From a virus, in IMG/VR virus record IMGVR_UViG_3300043570_002336, positions 31,837 through 95,836 of that record: a stretch of 64,000 bases of DNA. One strand, given 5' to 3'. The notes beneath the pieces are model-generated. The model was not told the DNA's origin, did not search any database, and saw only the letters and a program-made list of their open reading frames with translations. This document shows, in pieces, positions 56,984 to 64,000 of the stretch. Positions within the stretch are counted from its first letter, which is position 1. Each line of letters begins with the position of its first letter. Made by a program: the position numbers and the translations under genes.

Positions 56984-57573
56984 TGGATAACGTTTTTGCA
57001 AGTACATTTAAAAGCCTCCAAGTCCGAAGTAGACGGGGCTACGTTCTTAAAATAGTAACATTCTCTCTTATTTCCAACTTTTATTTCCTTATAGTACCCT
57101 AAAGGTATAGCAGCACCGGTTGTAACTCTAACAGGAGTAGTAGGGTATTCAACTCGGATAAAAACTCGTACTGGTCCTGATGTAGCTAATTCTCTTTCTC
57201 TTACTTCGAGTTTTTTCCAAACTCCTCTATTTAGACTTTGTTGTTGAAGGCTAGAATTGACATAGGTGAAAGTACCGTATAGCATATCACGATTGCAATT
57301 AAAAGATGCCGCGGGGGCCATGTGCCCTTTATCCCATTCGTTTGCTTCATAGTCTTTGTGATCTGAGGTGTGAATCTTTTTCTCCTTGTAGAACTCCATA
57401 CCCGATCTTGAAGCTGTGCCGGTCGGACAAAGCACTGTATAACGTATCGAACGAGGTCCTTCTAGGGTTTCGGAGTAGTTAACAATAAAATTGTTGTTAT
57501 TAAAGTAAACACTATCACGGAGCTGTCCAAACAGCGAGATAGGAAATAAAAATAGTAGTATTAGTTTTTTCAT
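56980..57573 (-). CDS. secreted DNA/RNA non-specific endonuclease
   Basis: 197 aa with signal peptide (MKKLILLFLFPISLFGQ). EWDKGHMAPAASFNCNRDM is the DRGH-type active site (D-K-G-H) of the beta-beta-alpha metal nucleases, with Asn nearby for Mg. Four Cys lie near the C-terminus. It would act in the periplasm or outside the cell, on foreign or host DNA. Confidence 0.85.
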   Translation of the reverse strand: MKKLILLFLFPISLFGQLRDSVYFNNNNFIVNYSETLEGPRSIRYTVLCPTGTASRSGMEFYKEKKIHTSDHKDYEANEWDKGHMAPAASFNCNRDMLYGTFTYVNSSLQQQSLNRGVWKKLEVRERELATSGPVRVFIRVEYPTTPVRVTTGAAIPLGYYKEIKVGNKRECYYFKNVAPSTSDLEAFKCTCKNVIQ

Positions 57574-57575
57574 AA

Positions 57576-58571
57576 TTAATTTGATAAAGGTGCTTTAATT
57601 GGGTCGTGGTGAATATAATTTTTTAGTTCTACCGATACACTACCTTCCAACAAATTTAGTTCTGTTATCTCTACTGTAGGTAATGTCATTGGCTTTCTAG
57701 TGATTTGTTCTTTTGCTTGTTCAATGTGATTTGAATACAAATGAACATCTCCTAAATTACCAATCAATTCGTCAGGTACCATGTTTACTTCTTTAGCAAT
57801 CATTTCAAGCAATAGTCCGTAAGAGGCAATATTGAAAGGTAAACCTAAGAATGTATCTACTGAACGTTGATTCCACATTAAAGAGATTGCTCTACGAGGA
57901 ATACCGTAAGCATCCATATGCTCGTGAAAATAATCGCTACTTTGATTCATGGGAATTCTATCACCATTATAAATGTCAATTCGCTCATCCAAATGTAATT
58001 CACGAGTATAGACTTGAAATCCATAATGACAAGGCGGAAGAACCATTTGATGCTGATAGGATGGATTCCAAGCTGTAACCATTAATCGTCTTGAGTCTGG
58101 GTTTGTTTTGAGGTCGTTAATTAGGTTTTGGATTTGGTCTATACCACCCCATTCCTCTTCATCAAATGCTCTCCATTGCTTACCGTAAATTGGACCTAAT
58201 TCACCCCACTTCTTAGCAAACTTATCATCAGTTTTGATTCGTTCAATGAAATGATTCAGATCTGAATGAGGTTCCCATGGTTGAACTTTACTTGAATAAT
58301 TCTTATAAGCATCCCCAGTCCATATGTTACATCCATTCTCAACCAAATACTTGATATTGGTATCTCCTTTCAAAAACCATAGTAACTCAGTTACCATAGT
58401 CTTGAATGCCATTTTCTTGATAGTAAGCAAAGGATAACCTTCGGACATTTTATGTCTAATTTGACGACCAAATACTGAGATAGTTCCAGTACCTGTTCTG
58501 TCTTCCTTTTTCACTCCGTTATCTAGGATGTCCTGTAGGAGTGCCTGGTATGCTTTATCTAAGTTGTTCAT
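57576..58571 (-). CDS. thyA: thymidylate synthase
   Basis: 331 aa from ATG at 58571 (MNNLDKAYQALLQDILDNGV...), joined to the phosphatase by TAATG. LPPCHYGFQ holds the catalytic Cys; DSRRLMVTAWNP, the phosphate Arg pair; and FLGLPFNIASYGLLL the dUMP Asn. About 35 extra residues (HLDERIDIYNGDRIPMNQSS…) sit between the Cys and the SLMWNQRSVD strand. Converts dUMP to dTMP. Confidence 0.93.
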   Translation of the reverse strand: MNNLDKAYQALLQDILDNGVKKEDRTGTGTISVFGRQIRHKMSEGYPLLTIKKMAFKTMVTELLWFLKGDTNIKYLVENGCNIWTGDAYKNYSSKVQPWEPHSDLNHFIERIKTDDKFAKKWGELGPIYGKQWRAFDEEEWGGIDQIQNLINDLKTNPDSRRLMVTAWNPSYQHQMVLPPCHYGFQVYTRELHLDERIDIYNGDRIPMNQSSDYFHEHMDAYGIPRRAISLMWNQRSVDTFLGLPFNIASYGLLLEMIAKEVNMVPDELIGNLGDVHLYSNHIEQAKEQITRKPMTLPTVEITELNLLEGSVSVELKNYIHHDPIKAPLSN

Positions 58572-58936
58572 TACTGAAAGGTTTGTATTCTTGCATCTAC
58601 TTCTGTTAGTTCGGACCAAGTACCAAGATAGGTGATTGCTCTAACTTTCCTGTTATCAATCCAGACATACTCCTGTCCATCTTTAATTCTAGGCTTGTCC
58701 ATTACAAGCCCGTGGTACTTGAAACCGTGGCGGTGAAGCCACTCCTCTGTTACTGCTCTATCTTTGGATTCTCGGGCAGTAAAGAAAGTAATTACGCTAC
58801 CTTCATCGTACCATTTATTGATAATATCCCTAGCATTGGGCAAAGGGTTAGCGGCCGGGTACAGGTGGCTTTCTTCGTTCTTGATATCATCGCAGATTGT
58901 ACCGTCGATGTCAATTAAAAAAACTTTACTCAACAT
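58571..58936 (-). CDS. HAD-type phosphatase
   Basis: 121 aa from ATG at 58936 (MLSKVFLIDIDGTICDDIKN...). DIDGTICDD is motif I; TFFTARESKD motif II; WIDNRK stands where motif III/IV lies. Short, cap-less HAD fold. It could be a 5'-nucleotidase/dNMP phosphatase next to thyA. The longer frame to 59050 would overlap the oxygenase. Confidence 0.75.
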   Translation of the reverse strand: MLSKVFLIDIDGTICDDIKNEESHLYPAANPLPNARDIINKWYDEGSVITFFTARESKDRAVTEEWLHRHGFKYHGLVMDKPRIKDGQEYVWIDNRKVRAITYLGTWSELTEVDARIQTFQ

Positions 58937-59600
58937 CAAAAAAGAAAATTTGAAAGAACCTGCTAGAAGGAATATCCCATCCAAAGTAATCATTACCGGA
59001 GTGAATAAGCTTTCCATCAAAAATAACAAGCCTGTTATAAACGTTACCAACTGTATCTACTCTCTCAAAAGGAGTAGGATCAACAAAGGTCTTTTGATTA
59101 AATGTGGCCAGTTCTTCCCCGGTACCCCAAGCAATCTCAGAACTATGTCTAACTTTAGTCTCCTTATGTCGGTAGAAGCTAGTACCGCTCTGGGGAGGAG
59201 CATCTGGAGTTAGATAGAGAACTGCAGCCCATTGCTGGCTATCGCAGTGAAATACCGTCTTAGTTCCTGCTTCACAGGCCTGGAAGCGTCCGTTAATACC
59301 TACATCGTACCAGCCGGTTCCTTCCGGGGTATGATCTAAAATCTTCTTGTTTGTAATTTTTTCAAACTGCTCTTTGAGTCCATCAAAAAGGAACTGCTTA
59401 CGGGTTCTCCAACCCACTGCTCCTTCCCCCTCAAAGTATACTTGCGAGAGACCGTACTCCCTAATTTGGTCGGGATTCTTATAAAAATTATCAACCACCC
59501 AGAATCGTGGATTCTGCTGAGGGTTGTGTTGTGCTAAATTTCCTGTAATGATTCCCCACTGTGAATCCGGTTCAGCGTCGTATAAAGTATATTCGTCCAT
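58926..59600 (-). CDS. 2OG-Fe(II) oxygenase-like protein (DUF6445 type)
   Basis: 224 aa. TVFHCDSQQWAAVLYLTPDA carries the H-x-D of the iron site; IFDGKLIHSGNDYFG the distal His, and SRFFQIFFF the Arg for 2-oxoglutarate. GTSFYRHKETK is the usual strand between. It hydroxylates some protein, sugar or small substrate; in this block a sugar or fibre protein is possible. Target unknown. Confidence 0.65.
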   Translation of the reverse strand: MDEYTLYDAEPDSQWGIITGNLAQHNPQQNPRFWVVDNFYKNPDQIREYGLSQVYFEGEGAVGWRTRKQFLFDGLKEQFEKITNKKILDHTPEGTGWYDVGINGRFQACEAGTKTVFHCDSQQWAAVLYLTPDAPPQSGTSFYRHKETKVRHSSEIAWGTGEELATFNQKTFVDPTPFERVDTVGNVYNRLVIFDGKLIHSGNDYFGWDIPSSRFFQIFFFDVE

Positions 59601-59601
59601 A

Positions 59602-60378
59602 TTAAAAGCCTAAATGTTTTTTGCGTACAAATTCTAAATCAAAAGTAGTTGTTGAGATAGGAGTTCCTTCTATATCAAAAGGTGTAGGTAGTGGGTTTAC
59701 CCATCTCCAACCTTCACCCCACTTTTTAAACATATATTCAAAATTTATTTCGTTAACCTGATCTAATTTTGCTGCTAGTGCAGGTTCTCCTTTTTTGGTT
59801 TGACTTCCGTGTTCGTAGTAATCTACACCAGGGCCGTGGTAATAAATACTGTCTAGCTGCTTTACTACTTTTATAGGCCTATGCACAAATCTCATAAAAT
59901 AATCTGCATCTTCGCAGTAAGCTGGGGTTAAGTTTTCGTCAAAGAGTCCGTACTGCTGTACTACCCAGTCTTTAATTAGGAATACATCCCAGCTCGGTAA
60001 ATCAAAATCACCTGCTTTACCATGTACCATTCCTACTTCCGGGTCAGAAGCTTTCTCTGCCATCTCTTTTAAGAAGCCTGGTCCAAAAGCTACATCGTAG
60101 TTTACTATCAACCAGCTAGGAGAATTTATATAACTTTTTATAATAAGGTTAAATGCTCCAGGCACACCTAGATTAGCAGGTAAGTGGCATACTGTAATTT
60201 TCTTAATAAACTTATGAGAGAGTTTAGCTAGATTGTCAAGCTCTTCTGTGATTTCTCCTCGACCGTTGTTATTAAAGATAACAAAGTTATCCACCGGGTA
60301 GTCTACACTAGCAATCAGCCGGTATAGCCAGTAGGGCGTGTTTACAATTGCTGTTCCTATTACTGGGATTGAATTCAT
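59602..60378 (-). CDS. family 2 glycosyltransferase
   Basis: 258 aa. VIGTAIVNTPYWLYRLIASV, FVIFNNNGRGEI and SWLIVNYDVAFGPGFLKEM give a GT2 fold of the rhamnosyltransferase/WcaA kind, and TPAYCEDADYFMRFVHRPIK the acceptor-side ED motif. It overlaps the methyltransferase by 4 nt. Confidence 0.75.
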   Translation of the reverse strand: MNSIPVIGTAIVNTPYWLYRLIASVDYPVDNFVIFNNNGRGEITEELDNLAKLSHKFIKKITVCHLPANLGVPGAFNLIIKSYINSPSWLIVNYDVAFGPGFLKEMAEKASDPEVGMVHGKAGDFDLPSWDVFLIKDWVVQQYGLFDENLTPAYCEDADYFMRFVHRPIKVVKQLDSIYYHGPGVDYYEHGSQTKKGEPALAAKLDQVNEINFEYMFKKWGEGWRWVNPLPTPFDIEGTPISTTTFDLEFVRKKHLGF

Positions 60379-61607
60379 GATAGTACTTTATAAGAAGGTA
60401 AACACACAACAAACTTACCTTCATATCCTTCGTCTTTAAGACTTTTTATGATATGATCACTAAAATTATGAGAGAGTATAAGAATGTAATCAATTTGTTC
60501 AAAATCTACATCTCCTCTCCCTTTAATTTCTAGTCCGGTACCCGGCATAAATTTGCCTTGTTTTATATCAGTATCATCGATAATGAAATCAAGTACTTTA
60601 CAATCTATCCCGGCACTGTTTAGAAAGACACATCCCTTAGCACTTGCAGCAAATCCTACCAGGGTCTTACCTTTACCTTTTAGGTACTTTAGTTCACTCT
60701 CACAGGATACCAAATGCTGTTTAATTTTTGCTCCCCACTGCTGGTAGAACTTGGGTGTAAGTTTAGATTCTCTCTTTAGGTAAACTTCTACACTACTATC
60801 TTTTAGGTGTTGATTACCTCCTAAATGCCCTATGATTAGACGCAAAGTACCTCCATGTATTTTTTGAGGAACTACTCGTAAAACTTCCAACTCGTGTTTT
60901 TGCATCATTGCTACTAGCGGAGTAACTGTGTAGTAGTACATATGCTCATGGTACACCTGGTCAAATTGCTTGGTCTTCATATCATGAAGCCAGTACGGAA
61001 ATTCTAGTACCCATACACCGTCTGATTGTAGAAGTTTTTTTACCCCTCTAACAAAAGAATTAGTATCCTGTAAATGTTGAAAAACATTTGTGGATACAAC
61101 AACTTTGGCTAAAGTTTTAACTCGGGTAGGGGTATCTTCATTAAAAAACTCGCAGAGTGTATTAATTCCCTGTTCTTTAGAGTACTGTGTGATGTTTTCA
61201 GAACCATCAATATTTAGGTACTGTAGGGATGTTTTAGAAGTTTCTCGAAAAGTTTTAAGAAGTGTTCCATCATTACCTCCAATGTCTACAATAAGGTCCT
61301 GGTCTTTAAGTTGTAAGAGCTTCCGTACATCTTTGAACATTTTTCTACTATGAGAAATGTAGGGAGTGTTAACTCCAGACTTGTAAAGGTAGTTACTAAA
61401 CAAAGACTGACTGTCTACAAAAGTAGTTAAAGCAGTAAGTTTTGATTCTGCAAAATAGTTTAGTTCTAAAGGAATCTTTTTGCAGGTTAAAGATTCTTCT
61501 AAAGTATCGGCAAGATTATTAACAAGCGGCATTTCGCCTAGAGAAAAGTACTTAAGTCTTTCTGAAGTTCCGGTTATCGGGCATGAATCACTCTGGGAAA
61601 TTCTCAT
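60375..61607 (-). CDS. NDP-sugar C-methyltransferase-like protein
   Basis: 410 aa. LIVDIGGNDGTLLKTF is the SAM motif; the N-terminus (SCPITGTSERLKYFSLGEMP) and VGFAASAKGCVFLNSAG at the C-terminus follow the three-part plan of TylCIII/NovU-type sugar C-methyltransferases, although the N-terminal zinc Cys set is incomplete. Branched 3-C-methyl sugars are its usual product. It is flanked by GT2 and RmlD-like genes. Confidence 0.75.
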   Translation of the reverse strand: MRISQSDSCPITGTSERLKYFSLGEMPLVNNLADTLEESLTCKKIPLELNYFAESKLTALTTFVDSQSLFSNYLYKSGVNTPYISHSRKMFKDVRKLLQLKDQDLIVDIGGNDGTLLKTFRETSKTSLQYLNIDGSENITQYSKEQGINTLCEFFNEDTPTRVKTLAKVVVSTNVFQHLQDTNSFVRGVKKLLQSDGVWVLEFPYWLHDMKTKQFDQVYHEHMYYYTVTPLVAMMQKHELEVLRVVPQKIHGGTLRLIIGHLGGNQHLKDSSVEVYLKRESKLTPKFYQQWGAKIKQHLVSCESELKYLKGKGKTLVGFAASAKGCVFLNSAGIDCKVLDFIIDDTDIKQGKFMPGTGLEIKGRGDVDFEQIDYILILSHNFSDHIIKSLKDEGYEGKFVVCLPSYKVLS

Positions 61608-62262
61608 TATATTTTGCTGTGTTTAGGCTAAAATCTTTACTATGTTCTAATTGAATTTTGTCAACCTTGCTGTACTGTGATGCGTAAATATATGAACTTT
61701 TTCTGTAACCTCCTACATTTACAATTCCGTTAAGTTTACTCTGTATAATTTTTAAGATTTGAGGAGCAAGCACACCTACGTATTCTTTACTTGTAAATAA
61801 ATTTATATATGCAGCAGGATAAGGAAATTTTCTACTTCCAAAACTAGTACGAATTATACAATGATCTTTCACCAATCTAGAAGAACATTCTCCCCCTAAT
61901 TTAGTCCACGCATATTCGTTATTTGGGTATAGAGCATCATCCTCTACATGGTTACCAGTTCCGGGATAGACGTAGTCTGTGCTAATATATACCAATCTCT
62001 TACCATATTGCTGACAGTACTTAGCTATATTAGCAGCACCTATAATATTAACGTCTATAGCAGGAATAGGATTCTCAGAAACCTCTATGGAATTTGTTAT
62101 TGCAGCTGCGTTGACTACAGTATCCGGGTTTACTTTATTAAGGTAGTAGAAGACTTCTTTAAAGTTAGTAATATCAATTTCCCGGCCCGTACAGACTAAG
62201 GAAGAATCTAGCTTTTGTAACTCTTTTCCCAGCAACCCTGTTCCTCCTAGTATTGCAATCAC
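61588..62262 (-). CDS. RmlD-like dTDP-sugar reductase
   Basis: 224 aa. GGTGLLGKELQ is the NAD(P) motif; YISTDYVYPG and YAWTKLGGE the Ser/Tyr/Lys set. The build is of RmlD, though somewhat short. Makes or reduces a 4-keto-sugar with the neighbouring methyltransferase and GT2. Overlaps the methyltransferase by 20 nt. Confidence 0.8.
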   Translation of the reverse strand: MIAILGGTGLLGKELQKLDSSLVCTGREIDITNFKEVFYYLNKVNPDTVVNAAAITNSIEVSENPIPAIDVNIIGAANIAKYCQQYGKRLVYISTDYVYPGTGNHVEDDALYPNNEYAWTKLGGECSSRLVKDHCIIRTSFGSRKFPYPAAYINLFTSKEYVGVLAPQILKIIQSKLNGIVNVGGYRKSSYIYASQYSKVDKIQLEHSKDFSLNTAKYNENFPE

Positions 62263-62450
62263 TCTGTTATTTCTTCAAATTCAACTTTTTCAATCGCTCG
62301 GCAAAAATAGAGTAAACCATCCTTACGGAAGGTATGCGAACAAAACCAGTACTGTTTAAGAAGTTCAACATCCCATTCACGACCTTCTCTAACTGTTCTA
62401 ATAACCTGGTACCAATCATCTCCTACTGTTATAACCTGTCCTAATGTCAT
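62259..62450 (-). CDS. hypothetical protein, 63 aa
   Basis: Reads MTLGQVITVGDDWYQVIRTV... A beta-rich opening and a Cys/Phe-rich middle (YWFCSHTFRKDGLLYFC). It overlaps the RmlD-like gene by 4 nt. No family recognised. Confidence 0.6.
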   Translation of the reverse strand: MTLGQVITVGDDWYQVIRTVREGREWDVELLKQYWFCSHTFRKDGLLYFCRAIEKVEFEEITE

Positions 62451-62452
62451 TA

Positions 62453-62626
62453 CTATTCTCTGTACTTGAACTCAAACCTTTCGTTTTCTTTTCCTACTCC
62501 GATCCCATTTAAGGTAAGGTAGTTTAGTTTGTACCCGTAAGGATGTATAGCGGCGATAACGCCTGCTGGCTCAAGAACGCCAAGAGCCCACAACTGATGT
62601 AGGTTTGCTAGATATCCGTGTGGCAT
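62453..62626 (-). CDS. hypothetical protein, 57 aa
   Basis: ATG at 62626 (MPHGYLANLHQLWALGVLEP...), stop at 62453. Starts from a TAATG overlap with the previous gene. Mixed hydrophobic/charged, unknown family. It ends just before the gene at 62259-62450. Confidence 0.5.
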   Translation of the reverse strand: MPHGYLANLHQLWALGVLEPAGVIAAIHPYGYKLNYLTLNGIGVGKENERFEFKYRE

Positions 62627-62805
62627 TATTTTAACTGTTTTACTTCGTAAATATTTCCTGAGGTAGTATTGGCTTGAAAGATCTCTGCTAGTTTCAAAGC
62701 AGCATCTGCAGATTCAAATTCCATAGCAATACCCTCGCTATCATTCACGATGATAGTACGAGGGGTTCCTTGGATGCTAGTATGCTTAAGAATGACGAAA
62801 GACAT
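62626..62805 (-). CDS. hypothetical protein, 59 aa
   Basis: ATG at 62805 (MSFVILKHTSIQGTPRTIIV...), stop at 62626. Its ATG overlaps the queE stop as TAATG, so it is co-translated. Alpha/beta, soluble. Unknown; possibly an accessory part of the preQ0 route by position only. Confidence 0.55.
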   Translation of the reverse strand: MSFVILKHTSIQGTPRTIIVNDSEGIAMEFESADAALKLAEIFQANTTSGNIYEVKQLK

Positions 62806-63587
62806 TAAACTTCTCTTTTAGTATCAAAAGCAATGATGTGTTCACGGCCGGTGAAGTTGTACATATTGTCTGTACACCATTGAATTACCGCTGGGTAAAC
62901 TCGGATAAGTTCCTGACGATTATCCCCCGGAGGCATGATCCAAATCTTATGCTTAGGTACCTGTAGTTCATCTAGGAAAGACTTAATCTCTGCCCATGTC
63001 TGAGGGTCCTCCACTGGGTTTACTACTACCTTCATATGGTAGTCCGAATGGTAAGTCATTGACTTAGCAATCGACTCTTTATTGAGACGGTAACGGTTGT
63101 GAGTCTTGATAAGTTTCTCGTCTACAATATCCCCAAGAGGTGTAGTAGTCCCAAGTACAGGCACGCTGTTGCTAAATTTAGGGCTGAAAGATATAAGCCC
63201 AATAGGATGATCTGTTTCGAGGAAAGCAGACCCTTCTGTTTCGATTGTGATGATAATTTGCCTTTCATTTGCAAAGTGAGTTAGTTCATTTACAAGCTTA
63301 GGGTGCATGGTCGGTGAACCGCCCGTCAGCATCATCTCCTTAATTTCAGGATTCTGATCGTAAATGTTGATAATATCCTGGAAAGTGTATTTACCTTTCT
63401 CCGGATGGATTGAAGTGTACCAGCTATCACACCATCCGCCTTCTCCGAAGTAGCAGCGGTGGGTACAGCCTGTAGTACGGACTGCAACAGTAGGACGGCC
63501 GGCACGGCTGCCTTCTGACTGGATGCAAGTGTAAAGCTCTACAATCGGTAGAACTTTACTATAATCTTCTATTCTTCCTAATGGCAT
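62805..63587 (-). CDS. queE: 7-carboxy-7-deazaguanine synthase
   Basis: 260 aa. A radical SAM protein: TTGCTHRCYFGEGGWC gives the iron-sulphur Cys in an unusual C-x3-C-x7-C spacing; MMLTGGSPTMHP is the SAM-binding GG motif, IITIETEGSAF and ISFSPKFSNSVP typical QueE segments. Converts carboxy-tetrahydropterin (from QueD) to 7-carboxy-7-deazaguanine. Follows queD with a 2-nt gap. Confidence 0.85.
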   Translation of the reverse strand: MPLGRIEDYSKVLPIVELYTCIQSEGSRAGRPTVAVRTTGCTHRCYFGEGGWCDSWYTSIHPEKGKYTFQDIINIYDQNPEIKEMMLTGGSPTMHPKLVNELTHFANERQIIITIETEGSAFLETDHPIGLISFSPKFSNSVPVLGTTTPLGDIVDEKLIKTHNRYRLNKESIAKSMTYHSDYHMKVVVNPVEDPQTWAEIKSFLDELQVPKHKIWIMPPGDNRQELIRVYPAVIQWCTDNMYNFTGREHIIAFDTKREV

Positions 63588-63589
63588 AA

Positions 63590-64000
63590 TTAACCTTTAT
63601 AAAATGCTGTGTTCTTTTCGTGCTCACGAAATTCAACTTGAACTACTTTAACACGATTATCTGTTTCTTCTTGAATAAATGTATTCAGTTTATTGTAGAA
63701 ATACTCTGCAAAACGCTCTGCTCCAGTAGCTGGAATAACTCGTAATTGAATCATACCTTCTGTGTACATATTCTGGAAGTAAGAAAGATACGGATCATCT
63801 TCTGCAATAATTGTAGTATGGTCGAGCATATGATCCATCCATGCTTTAGGATTCATACCGTCAATAGTTCCAGTAGCACGTTTCATACCTCCGAAATCCC
63901 ATACCCAGTTACGTTCGTCAAGTTCACCTTCGAACCATACTTTTAAACTTACTCCATAGCCGTGAAGGAATCTGCAGTGTGTTCCTTCGGCTTTCCATTG
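63590..64000 (-). CDS. queD: 6-carboxy-5,6,7,8-tetrahydropterin synthase, N-terminus off window
   Basis: Runs from the window edge to 63590 for 136 residues before the stop (137 codons). The first Met seen is not the true start, because open reading continues to the edge in the same frame. HCRFLHGYGVSLKVWFEG corresponds to the Cys-x3-His-Gly-His site, but the last His is Tyr here. MDHMLDHTTIIAEDDPYL gives the catalytic Asp-His, and ATGAERFAEYFYNKL the C-terminal Glu. It makes the substrate for QueE. Confidence 0.85.
   Translation of the reverse strand, partial: QWKAEGTHCRFLHGYGVSLKVWFEGELDERNWVWDFGGMKRATGTIDGMNPKAWMDHMLDHTTIIAEDDPYLSYFQNMYTEGMIQLRVIPATGAERFAEYFYNKLNTFIQEETDNRVKVVQVEFREHEKNTAFYKG

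Noticed and set aside
1-64000. A bacterial chromosome or integrative element
   Set aside because: No ribosomal RNA, integrase, transposase or housekeeping operon is found; holin, endolysin, fibre and phage polymerase genes on one strand favour a lytic phage.

Overview
The window looks like part of a large tailed-phage genome that infects a Bacteroidota host. Every supported gene lies on the minus strand, packed with short overlaps (ATGA, TAATG, ATGCGTAA). The set is viral: tail-fibre-like proteins, holin, GH19-type endolysin, family A DNA polymerase, thymidylate synthase, a tRNA cluster, GroES/GroEL and many tiny unknown genes. Host clues are type IX secretion (T9SS) C-terminal signals, gliding-adhesin-like proteins, AT-rich leaders with little sign of Shine-Dalgarno sequences, and promoter boxes close to the Bacteroidota -7 consensus (TAnnTTTG). 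I cannot name the phage; 64 kb is probably only a part of it.

Layout. 0-8.3 kb holds short, mostly unknown genes, many with their own TATCTTTAGGTA box, plus GIY-YIG-like and HNH-like proteins, a DUF932-like protein, a TraR/DksA-like zinc protein, and an odd intergenic region (2.34-2.82 kb) carrying an iteron-like ACGGTT array. 8.3-24 kb is a block of glycosyltransferase-like and NDP-sugar dehydratase/epimerase genes. 24-27 kb has a Cas4/RecB-like nuclease, a DUF1599-like protein, holin and endolysin. 26.9-41.1 kb is an export and adhesion region: CsgG-like lipoprotein, two outer-membrane-barrel candidates, a C-type lectin protein, cohesin/dockerin-like proteins, T9SS cargo and two fibre-like proteins. 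41.2-42.9 kb has eight ordinary tRNA genes and one tRNA-like gene with a large anticodon-arm insertion, separated by strongly structured spacers. 43-48.5 kb has DUF2589-like proteins and a GroES-GroEL operon with an Hsp20. 48.6-55 kb has DNA polymerase and a 7-deazaguanine DNA-modification set (QueF, P-loop kinase, PurN-like formyltransferase, DpdA, MazG-like, FolE). 55-62 kb has Hpt, thioesterase, a secreted nuclease, ThyA, a HAD phosphatase, a 2OG oxygenase-like protein and a second small sugar block. 62.8-64 kb has QueE and QueD.

How the genes may work together. FolE, QueD and QueE lead from GTP to 7-carboxy-7-deazaguanine; QueC, needed for preQ0, is not seen here. QueF reduces preQ0 to preQ1, and DpdA inserts the base into DNA. 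The PurN-like formyltransferase overlapping dpdA, with its catalytic Asn, His and Asp kept, suggests the end product is a formylated preQ1 base in phage DNA. The secreted, T9SS-tagged and CsgG/lectin/cohesin-like proteins suggest that the phage either decorates its virions or remodels the host surface during infection. The sugar genes could supply glycans for those proteins, for the host envelope or for DNA. These roles are inference from family resemblance and gene order.
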